Positions 14,333 through 20,420 of a stretch of 20,420 nt of DNA are shown piece after piece; within the stretch, counting starts at the first letter, position 1; each line of letters opens with the position of its first letter. A program made the translations under genes and the position numbers. Under the pieces are notes generated by a model, which saw only the letters and a program-made list of their open reading frames with translations, was not told where the DNA came from and searched no databases. The DNA comes from Clostridia bacterium. Lineage in GTDB: Bacteria; Bacillota; Clostridia; Oscillospirales; CAG-272. The DNA lies in NCBI GenBank assembly GCA_900768535.1, contig CAAGDE010000083.1, positions 1 through 20,420 on the forward strand, in the 5' to 3' direction.

Positions 14333-15517
14333 TCAGTCATCCGAAATCATGGCGCCGGCAGGAATCACTTCCCCGGTTCCCACGGTGTGATCCGCCCCGA
14401 TGACGGCAATCCCGGCGGCGGTCTCGCGGTTCTCGCCCACGGTGGCACGCTCGCCCACGGTCACGCCGCAGTCCAGAATCGCGTACCGCACCGTTGCCCC
14501 CGCCTTCACGGTGACGTCGTTCATCAGCACGCTGTCCTCCACAACCGCGCCCGCTTCCACCCGGACGCCGCTGCCCAGCACGCTGTTCCGCACGCATCCG
14601 TCAATGTCACAGCCCGCCGTCACGCTGGCGTTGTCGATCTCCGCTCCGGCGCCCACGTACTGCGGCGGTGCCGCCTCATGCCGGCTGTAGATCCGCCAGG
14701 TTTCGTCCCGCAGGTTCAGTGCCGGATGCTCGCCCAACAGATCCATGTTCGCTTCCCACAGCGACTGAATGGTTCCCACGTCCTTCCAGTACCCCGTAAA
14801 CGGGTACGCCATCATCTTCTCACCCGACGCCAGCATGGTAGGAATGATGTTCTTTCCGAAATCGTTGGACGACTGCGGATCCTCGCTGTCCGCGCGCAGG
14901 TACTTTTCCAGCTTATCCCTGTTGAAGATATAAATTCCCATCGATGCTTTGGTCGAATCGGGGTTCTTCGGCTTTTCGCTGAATCTGTAGATCTGCCCGT
15001 CCTCGCGCGTGCTCATGATACCGAACCGGCTTGCCTCCTCCAGCGGGACATCAATCACCGCGATGGTGCAGTCCGCGCTGGTCTCCTTATGGTAGTCCAG
15101 CATCCGGGCATAGTCCATTTTATAGATATGATCCCCCGACAGAATCAGCACATACTCCGCGCTGTAGCGGTTGATGAACTCCATGTTCTGCCAGATGGCG
15201 TTTGCGGTCCCCTTGTACCAGTCGGCGCCGTTCTGCCCCTGGTAGGGCGGCAGGATTTTGACCCCGCCGAACGCACGGTCGAGATCCCACGGGAGTCCGT
15301 TGCCGATATAGTCGTTCAGAATCAGCGGCTGATACTGCGTCAGCACACCGACGGTATCCATTCCGGAATTGATGCAGTTGGACAGCGTGAAATCAATGAT
15401 ACGGTACTTGCCGCCGAACGGAACGGACGGCTTTGCGGTCTTTTTGGTCAGCGCGTAAAGTCTGCTGCCCTGCCCGCCTGCCAGCAGCATGGCAACACAT
15501 TCTTTTTTCTTGAACAT
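14333..15517 (-). CDS. glgC: Glucose-1-phosphate adenylyltransferase, catalytic subunit GlgC
   Basis: The enzyme makes ADP-glucose and pyrophosphate from ATP and glucose 1-phosphate in the cytoplasm. It is 394 residues, normal for Firmicute GlgC. The nucleotide loop GGQGSRLYALT starts at residue 14, followed by AKPSVPFGGKYRIIDF. Catalytic Asp lies in SGDHIYKMDY (about D129), and the glucose-1-phosphate lysine in FSEKP (about K182). The C-terminal third is a beta-helix with hexapeptide-like repeats (DNASVTAGCDIDGCVRNSVL). GGAGG lies five bases before the ATG. It sits between glgB (39-bp gap) and glgD, matching the partner that it needs. Confidence 0.97.
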   Translation of the reverse strand: MFKKKECVAMLLAGGQGSRLYALTKKTAKPSVPFGGKYRIIDFTLSNCINSGMDTVGVLTQYQPLILNDYIGNGLPWDLDRAFGGVKILPPYQGQNGADWYKGTANAIWQNMEFINRYSAEYVLILSGDHIYKMDYARMLDYHKETSADCTIAVIDVPLEEASRFGIMSTREDGQIYRFSEKPKNPDSTKASMGIYIFNRDKLEKYLRADSEDPQSSNDFGKNIIPTMLASGEKMMAYPFTGYWKDVGTIQSLWEANMDLLGEHPALNLRDETWRIYSRHEAAPPQYVGAGAEIDNASVTAGCDIDGCVRNSVLGSGVRVEAGAVVEDSVLMNDVTVKAGATVRYAILDCGVTVGERATVGENRETAAGIAVIGADHTVGTGEVIPAGAMISDD

Positions 15518-15556
15518 AACAACCTCCGATTCTGAAATTTCACTGTAAGGGTTGGT

Positions 15557-17527
15557 TCACTTACCTGATTTGCCCGGTTTGCCCGATTTGCCCGATCGGA
15601 CTGATTTTCGCGGACGCTCCGCCGGCGCTTTCCTTGTCAAGCGGAACATCACCGCCGCCATGGGGGGGACATGAATGCGGATGGCGTTCCCGTAATTCCG
15701 GAGCAGCGCCTTTTCTGTCCTGTGACTGCCCGGATTGCGGATTCCCGTACCGCCGTATTCCGCGGCGTCGGAATTGAAAACCTCCTCATACCACCCGGCA
15801 CAGGGCACCGCCAAAAGGAAATCCGCCCGCTCCACGGGAAGGAAATTCAAAAGGATTACAAGCTCCTTTCCCTCCGCGTCCCGTCGCCGGTAGGACAGGA
15901 TGCTCTGCTCGCGGTTGTCGGCATCGATCCATTCAAAGCCGCCCAGCCAGTCCATGTCCTTCTGCCACAGCGCCGGCACGGACAGATAGAACCGGTTCAG
16001 CTCTGCCACGAAATACTGCAGCTTTGCGTGCTTTTCGTAGTCGAGCAGGAACCACTCCACCGCCCCGGCGTAGTCCCATTCGCGGAACTGCCCGATCTCA
16101 CTGCTCATAAAGGTCAGCTTTTTTCCGGGGTGCGTCATCATCCAGCACAGAAACACCCGCACGCCCGCAAATTTCTGATCGTATTCCCCCGGCATCCGGT
16201 CCAGAAAGGACTTTTTGCCGTGCACCACCTCGTCATGGGAGATCGGCAGAATATACCGCTCCGAGAAGGCGTAGGTCATGGAAAAGGTCATGCGCTCATG
16301 GTGATCCTTCCGCCACAGCGGATCCTCGGCGGCATAGGCGAGCGTATCGTTCATCCAGCCCATGTTCCACTTGAGCGTAAATCCGAGTCCGCCGTCCGCA
16401 AAGCCCGTGACATTCGCCCATGCCGTGGATTCCTCCGCAACGGTCATCACGTCCGGGTAGCTGTTGACAAAGCAGCTGTTGAGCTTCTGGAAAAACGCAA
16501 TCGCCTCCAGACACTGGTTGCCGCCGTAAATGTTCGGAATCCACTCCCCCGGCTTGCGGTCGTAATCCAGATAGAGCATGGACGCAACGGCATCCACCCG
16601 CAGTCCGTCCACGTGGTATTTCTCCGCCCAGTAGACCGCGTTGGAGATCAGGAAGCTCTGCACCTCCTCGCGTCCCACGTCAAAGCGGCGCGTTCCCCAT
16701 CCGGCGTGCTCCATGCGGTCCTTCCCCTGATATTCGTACAGCGGCTGACCGTCGAATTCGTACAGCCCGTGCGCGTCCTTCGGGAAATGCGCCGGCACCC
16801 AGTCCAGAATCACGCCGATGCCCGCCGTGTGCATCCGGTCGATGAAATCCATAAAGTCGCGCGGGGTGCCGTACCGTGCCGTCGGTGCATAGTAGCCGCA
16901 GACCTGATAGCCCCACGAGCCGTCATACGGGAATTCGCTGACCGGCATCAGCTCGATGTGGGTATACCCCATGGATTTGACATAGGGCGCCAGCTCCTCT
17001 GCCAGCTCGGTATAGCCAAGGGCGGAGCCGTCCGCGTGCCGCTTCCACGAGCCGAGATGCACCTCATAAATGTTCAGCGGCTGTTCCATGACGTGCTCGC
17101 GGTCGTATTTTCCCCTGCGGTTCCGCATCCACCCCGCATCGTGCCAGTCAAAGTCTCCCAGCTCCCGGTAGACCGTTGCCGTCTCCGGCGGGCACTGCAT
17201 CGATACACCGTAGGGGTCGGCTTTGTACAGCTCCTTTGCTCCGTTCCGGATAAAATACTTGTAAAGACTGCCTTCCGGAACGGTTCCGGCGGGGATCCGG
17301 CTTTCCCAGACGCCGCCCCCCGTCACGCGCTCCATCGGATAGCGTGAGGGGTCCCATGCGCAGAAGTCTCCCACCACCGATACGCTGTCCGCGTTCGGCG
17401 CCCAGACGCGAAAGACCACCGCGTCCCCCGTCCGGTGCGCGCCGAGATATTCGTATGCTTTTTCGCTTGCGCCCTGATGGAAATAGTACGGCGCCTGATC
17501 CATATTTCCTGTTTTTGCATCGGTCAT
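15557..17527 (-). CDS. glgB: 1,4-alpha-glucan branching enzyme
   Basis: The enzyme cuts alpha-1,4 chains and re-attaches them by alpha-1,6 bonds to branch glycogen. It is 656 residues from ATG 17527, with GGAAGG six bases upstream; a TTG two codons earlier directly abuts the ribosome site. An N-terminal CBM48 region (AYEYLGAH, VFRVWAPNADSVSVVGDF) is followed by the GH13 barrel. Conserved regions are DWVPAHFPKDAHGL, GLRVDAVASMLYLDY (nucleophile about D312), TVAEESTAW (acid/base about E365) and ISHDEVVHGKKS (about D432). The C-terminus ends in a basic low-complexity tail made of SGK/PGK units, beyond the normal fold. First gene of the operon, with two promoters upstream. Confidence 0.97.
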   Translation of the reverse strand: MTDAKTGNMDQAPYYFHQGASEKAYEYLGAHRTGDAVVFRVWAPNADSVSVVGDFCAWDPSRYPMERVTGGGVWESRIPAGTVPEGSLYKYFIRNGAKELYKADPYGVSMQCPPETATVYRELGDFDWHDAGWMRNRRGKYDREHVMEQPLNIYEVHLGSWKRHADGSALGYTELAEELAPYVKSMGYTHIELMPVSEFPYDGSWGYQVCGYYAPTARYGTPRDFMDFIDRMHTAGIGVILDWVPAHFPKDAHGLYEFDGQPLYEYQGKDRMEHAGWGTRRFDVGREEVQSFLISNAVYWAEKYHVDGLRVDAVASMLYLDYDRKPGEWIPNIYGGNQCLEAIAFFQKLNSCFVNSYPDVMTVAEESTAWANVTGFADGGLGFTLKWNMGWMNDTLAYAAEDPLWRKDHHERMTFSMTYAFSERYILPISHDEVVHGKKSFLDRMPGEYDQKFAGVRVFLCWMMTHPGKKLTFMSSEIGQFREWDYAGAVEWFLLDYEKHAKLQYFVAELNRFYLSVPALWQKDMDWLGGFEWIDADNREQSILSYRRRDAEGKELVILLNFLPVERADFLLAVPCAGWYEEVFNSDAAEYGGTGIRNPGSHRTEKALLRNYGNAIRIHVPPMAAVMFRLTRKAPAERPRKSVRSGKSGKPGKSGK

Positions 17528-17563
17528 GGGCAACCTTCCGTCCTTTCAAAGGGTTCTGTATTC

Positions 17564-17591
17564 ATTATACCATTTTTTTCAAAAAAATCAA
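17564..17591 (-). promoter_or_regulatory. Proximal promoter of the glg operon
   Basis: On the minus strand, TTGATT (17591-17586), a 16-base spacer and TATAAT (17569-17564) form a good sigma-A promoter. Transcription would start near 17557, leaving a leader of about 30 bases before the glgB ATG. Confidence 0.8.
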
Positions 17592-17793
17592 GAGGCTGCG
17601 ATAGAATTTTGTGCCTTTTCACAATTTTCAGCATTTCGACAAGGAAGCTCCGCATTTTCAACAACGAAAAATGACCGGGTTTGCAAATTGTTCACCGTTC
17701 ACGGTGCTCAGCCCTCTCTGCGGCTTCTCTGTTTTCAACAAAAGCCGCTTGCCTGTTTTGTTTAAGAATACGAAAACGAGTACTTCACTTTGT
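17592..17793 (-). other. Long glgB leader or small RNA region between two promoters
   Basis: This 202-bp stretch would be transcribed on the minus strand from the distal promoter. It has no credible gene. It holds a perfect palindrome, CACCGT-TC-ACGGTG on the plus strand (17693-17706), operator-like. It also holds a 7-bp hairpin, GCGGCTT (17720-17726) with AAGCCGC (17742-17748). No clear intrinsic terminator was found, so it is more likely a long operon leader than a free RNA, but this is open. Confidence 0.45.
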
Positions 17794-17822
17794 ATTATAT
17801 CACAAAAAGCAGCGCTTGTCAA
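17794..17822 (-). promoter_or_regulatory. Distal consensus promoter upstream of the glg operon
   Basis: On the minus strand, TTGACA (17822-17817), a 17-base spacer and TATAAT (17799-17794) match the sigma-A consensus at every position. Transcription would start near 17787 and run toward glgB, about 260 bases away. No gene lies in between. Confidence 0.82.
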
Positions 17823-17928
17823 TGTGTAAAATAACGGAATGTAAGTTTTTTCCACTCCCACTTTATGGAAATTGACACCCCGAAAATCTGCCCCCGAAAG
17901 AACCAATTATCACCCCCTCCCGCAGGGC

Positions 17929-17957
17929 TTGAAAAGGGGCAAAATATATGTTATAAT
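17929..17957 (+). promoter_or_regulatory. Promoter of the rhamnosidase gene, with a 5'-end hairpin
   Basis: TTGAAA (17929-17934), a 17-base spacer and TATAAT (17952-17957) form a strong sigma-A promoter. The transcript would start near 17964. Almost at its 5' end is a hairpin, GCCGCAG (17968-17974) with CTGCGGC (17984-17990). The ribosome site AAAGGAG follows, seven bases before the ATG. The hairpin has no T run, so it may stabilise the mRNA rather than end it. Confidence 0.85.
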
Positions 17958-18018
17958 ATTGGTAACAGCCGCAGCTTTTGCTCCTGCGGCACATTAACCA
18001 AAGCAAAGGAGTCATCTT

Positions 18019-20265
18019 ATGCTGAAAAATGCCTGCTGGATCACCTCTCCCCGTGACGCGGGAGAAGCCGCATACCGTTACCGGAAAACCTTTACGGTTG
18101 CCGCAAAGCCGCTCAAAAAAGCAACCCTTTCCGCCTCGTCCGTCGGCGTCTATGTCGCGGAGCTGAACGGCGCGCGCGTCGGGGACGCAGTCCTGACGCC
18201 GGGCTGGACCTCCTACAAGCACCGCATTCAGGTGCAGACCTATGACGTCACCGATATGATCCGCACCGGAGAAAACCTGCTCTCGGTCGGTGTCGGTCAG
18301 GGCTGGGCAGTCGGCTGTATCGGCTACGGTCACGACAAGCACTACACGGCGGATCACGTCTCCCTCATCGCTTCTCTGACCCTTACCTACACGGACGGCA
18401 CCGCCGAAACGGTTGCCACCGGAGAGGACTGGGAGGTTGAGACATCCCAAATTCTTTCTTCCGATATCTATATGGGCGAGACCGTGGACCTGACCGCACC
18501 GGTAGAAACCGTGGGACACGCCGTGAAGGACGATGTCAAAACCCGTCTGATTCCGCAGGTCGGCGAATGGATCCGCGAGCAGGAGCGCATCGCCCCCATT
18601 GCGGTCTTCCGCACCCCCAAAAACGAGCTGGTGGTCGACTTCGGACAGAACATGACCGGCTACGTGGAGCTGAAAATCCACGCCCCGCGCGGTTCCCGGA
18701 TCGTCATGCACCACGGGGAAGTGCTCGACCGGGACGGCAACTTCTACAACGCCAACTACCGCTCCTCGAAAAGCGAAAATGTTTACATCTGCAGCGGCGG
18801 CGATGACGTCTTCAAGCCCTCCTATACCTTCCAGGGCTTCCGCTATATTCACCTGGTGGAATTCCCCTATGACACCGTGGAGCCCGCCAGCCTGCGCGCC
18901 ATCGCCGTGCACTCCGACATGAAGCGCACCGGGCACTTCGTCTGCGGGAACGAGAAGATCAATCAGCTCTATCACAACATCATCTGGGGTCAGAAGAGCA
19001 ACTACCTGGACATTCCCACCGACTGCCCGCAGCGGGACGAGCGCCTCGGCTGGACGGGAGACACGCAGGTCTTCTGCCGCACCGGTGCAATCAACTACAA
19101 CACCGCAAAATTCTTCCGCAAGTGGATGGGTGACGTGGCACTGGAGCAGACCCCGGAGGGCGCCGTCAAGGGCGTGGTCCCGGCGGCACTCAAGCACGGC
19201 GATACCCGCATCTCGGCGGCATGGGGCGATGCTGCCTGCGTGGTGCCGTGGGAGATTTACCTCGCCTTCGGAGACAAAGCCGAGCTGCGCCGCTGCATTC
19301 CGATCATGAAAAAGTGGGTCGAATACATCCATCATACCGGTCCCGCGGAATTTTTGTGGCTGGGCGGAATGCATTACGGTGACTGGCTCGCCATGGATGC
19401 CGGCGAGGATTCCTACGTCGGCGCAACCTCCAACGACCTGATCGCCTCCGCCTTCTTCGCCTACTCCACCTCCCTGCTCGTCAAAGCCGGCGAGGCGCTC
19501 GGCATGGATATGACCGAATACCGCACGCTCTACCGCAATGTTCGTCAGGCTTTCCGCGACTACTTCATGGAAAACGGAATGCCCAAGGCGGAATTTCCGC
19601 TCACCGAGGTCACCCGCCCCGATCACTCGACGGTCGATACCGTCCGCCGCGGCATGACGCAGACCGCGCTGACGCTGATCCTGCACTTTGACCTCTGCGA
19701 GGAGAATGAGCGCCCGGCGCTCGCCGCAAAGCTGGTCGAGCTGATCCGTGAGAACGGCAACCGCATGACCACCGGCTTTGTCGGTACCCCCTACCTGCTC
19801 CACACGCTCTCCGAAAACGGCTACACCGATGTTGCCTATACCCTGCTGATGCAGGAGCAGAACCCCTCCTGGCTCTACTCGGTCTGCCACGGCGCCACCA
19901 CCATGTGGGAGCACTGGAACAGCCTCAAGGAGGACGGCTCCTTCTGGAGCACCCATATGAACTCCTTCAATCACTACGCTTACGGCGCGGTCTTTGACTG
20001 GATCTTCGGCGTTGCCTGCGGCATCAAGACCGATCCCGATGCCCCCGCCTACCGGCATATCAACATCGCCCCGCATCCCGACCGCTGCCTCGGCTTCGCT
20101 GACGCCTCCATCGATACCGCCTACGGTACCGTCCGCGTCCACTGGTACTACAAAGAAAACAACCGCGTCGCCTACGAAATCGATATCCCCCAAAACACCA
20201 CCGCCACCCTCACCCTCCCCGGCTCCTCCCCCGTCGAGCTCCAGGCTGGCAGCTATCTTTGGTAA
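18019..20265 (+). CDS. Alpha-L-rhamnosidase, GH78 family
   Basis: This is predicted to remove terminal alpha-L-rhamnose from plant glycosides or polysaccharides. It is 748 residues, shorter than many GH78 enzymes (often 850-1000). It has no signal peptide, so it is probably cytoplasmic and acts on imported oligosaccharides or glycosides. An N-terminal rhamnosidase domain (VYVAELNGARVGDAVLTPGW, residues 47-66) is followed by a beta domain (VDFGQNMTGYVELKI). The alpha/alpha6 catalytic domain then has DCPQRDERLGWTGD, with D335, general acid E341 and D348. The catalytic base is E631 in GATTMWEHW. The start has AAAGGAG seven bases upstream. It is divergent from glgB. No rhamnose pathway gene is visible beside it. 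Repeat copy D follows the stop. Confidence 0.95.
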   Translation: MLKNACWITSPRDAGEAAYRYRKTFTVAAKPLKKATLSASSVGVYVAELNGARVGDAVLTPGWTSYKHRIQVQTYDVTDMIRTGENLLSVGVGQGWAVGCIGYGHDKHYTADHVSLIASLTLTYTDGTAETVATGEDWEVETSQILSSDIYMGETVDLTAPVETVGHAVKDDVKTRLIPQVGEWIREQERIAPIAVFRTPKNELVVDFGQNMTGYVELKIHAPRGSRIVMHHGEVLDRDGNFYNANYRSSKSENVYICSGGDDVFKPSYTFQGFRYIHLVEFPYDTVEPASLRAIAVHSDMKRTGHFVCGNEKINQLYHNIIWGQKSNYLDIPTDCPQRDERLGWTGDTQVFCRTGAINYNTAKFFRKWMGDVALEQTPEGAVKGVVPAALKHGDTRISAAWGDAACVVPWEIYLAFGDKAELRRCIPIMKKWVEYIHHTGPAEFLWLGGMHYGDWLAMDAGEDSYVGATSNDLIASAFFAYSTSLLVKAGEALGMDMTEYRTLYRNVRQAFRDYFMENGMPKAEFPLTEVTRPDHSTVDTVRRGMTQTALTLILHFDLCEENERPALAAKLVELIRENGNRMTTGFVGTPYLLHTLSENGYTDVAYTLLMQEQNPSWLYSVCHGATTMWEHWNSLKEDGSFWSTHMNSFNHYAYGAVFDWIFGVACGIKTDPDAPAYRHINIAPHPDRCLGFADASIDTAYGTVRVHWYYKENNRVAYEIDIPQNTTATLTLPGSSPVELQAGSYLW

Positions 20266-20362
20266 GAAGACCTTGGGGCTCTGCCCCAAACCCCGCCTAA
20301 ACCTTTCTTAGAAGAAAGGTTTAGGAATCCAAAGAATTTCACTGAGAAGGGCATACCCCCGA
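20266..20362 (+). repeat. Dispersed 3'-end palindromic repeat, copy D
   Basis: The element starts within a few bases of the rhamnosidase stop codon, reading GAAGACCTTGG. It has a GGGGC-TCT-GCCCC hairpin, AAACCCCGC, and a perfect 14-bp stem (20296-20309 with 20312-20325, loop AG). The tail GAATCCAAAGAA leads into the block at 20338-20362. It aligns with copy A over nearly its full length, with the stem bases changed on both sides together. Confidence 0.87.
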
Positions 20363-20420
20363 CCAACGCACCGTAAAGTCTGTTCGGTACGTCAATCGGG
20401 GGTATGCCCTTCTCAGTGAA
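20338..20420. repeat. 25-bp perfect inverted repeat: two repeat copies in opposite orientation
   Basis: Bases 20338-20362 are the exact reverse complement of 20396-20420, with a 33-base spacer whose ends also pair roughly (ACGCACCG at 20367-20374 against CGGTACGT at 20385-20392). The right arm reads in the same direction as the start of the window, so it is most likely the tail of a further copy belonging to a minus-strand gene beyond the end of the window. Confidence 0.85.

Noticed and set aside
17872..17877. TTGACA on the plus strand upstream of the rhamnosidase
   Set aside because: No -10 element lies at a suitable distance; the pair at 17929-17957 is much better.
17658..17906. 82-codon minus-strand open frame between glgB and the rhamnosidase
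   Set aside because: It starts upstream of, and runs through, the distal minus-strand promoter, so it could not be translated from that transcript. No ribosome site.
17863..20289. 808-codon open frame on the minus strand opposite the rhamnosidase
   Set aside because: The plus-strand protein has clear GH78 motifs and its own promoter and ribosome site. The antisense frame has no recognisable domains and a Gly/Val/Asp-rich composition expected from the complement of GC-rich codons.
1..20420. CRISPR array, tRNA, rRNA, insertion sequence or phage genes
   Set aside because: The repeats present are single dispersed copies rather than a regular array. No tRNA or rRNA signature and no transposase, integrase or phage protein was recognised on either strand.

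Overview
The window looks like a chromosomal fragment of a GC-rich monoderm Firmicute, most likely a gut Clostridia/Oscillospirales-type bacterium. Three things point that way: both transporter binding proteins carry lipoprotein signals, glycogen synthesis uses the GlgC+GlgD pair typical of Firmicutes, and there is a T-box tRNA-sensing leader. No plasmid, phage or transposase gene is visible. Both ends of the window lie inside copies of one dispersed repeat, so the fragment may simply end where an assembler could not cross that repeat. This taxonomy is inference from gene content, not from a marker gene.

Region 1 (about 1-3110, minus strand) is a three-gene ABC transporter of the TrpXYZ / ABC_sub_bind type: lipoprotein, permease and ATPase. 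It lies behind a complete T-box riboswitch. The antiterminator bulge and the best reading of the specifier codon (UAC) both favour tyrosine tRNA, so the transporter is probably induced by tyrosine shortage.

Region 2 (3183-8420, minus strand) is a branched-chain (LIV/HAAT-type) amino-acid ABC transporter in the order livJ-livH-livM-livG-livF. It starts from a near-consensus promoter at 8390-8418. The first gene on that transcript is an unrecognised 84-residue, two-helix membrane protein, separated from livJ by a terminator-like hairpin. No convincing promoter is visible between livF and the T-box, so the two transporters may share a transcript with the T-box as internal valve.

Region 3 (8421-8990) is a lower-GC intergenic stretch with one tiny plus-strand gene (31 residues, Cys-rich and hydrophobic), a repeat copy and a bidirectional terminator.

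Region 4 (8994-17830, minus strand) is a complete glycogen operon, glgB-glgC-glgD-glgA-glgP. It provides ADP-glucose synthesis, chain elongation, branching and phosphorolysis. It has a promoter close to glgB and a second, fully consensus promoter about 230 bp further upstream.

Region 5 (17929-20420, plus strand) is a divergently transcribed GH78 alpha-L-rhamnosidase without a signal peptide. It is followed by a repeat copy and the start of another copy in the opposite orientation.

The most unusual structure is the repeat. Four copies (1-107, 8832-8925, 11523-11615, 20266-20362) each lie directly 3' of a stop codon, in the same orientation as the gene they follow. Each has a small GC hairpin and a 14-16 bp hairpin whose arms differ between copies but still pair. 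This looks like a structured 3'-end element rather than an ordinary terminator.
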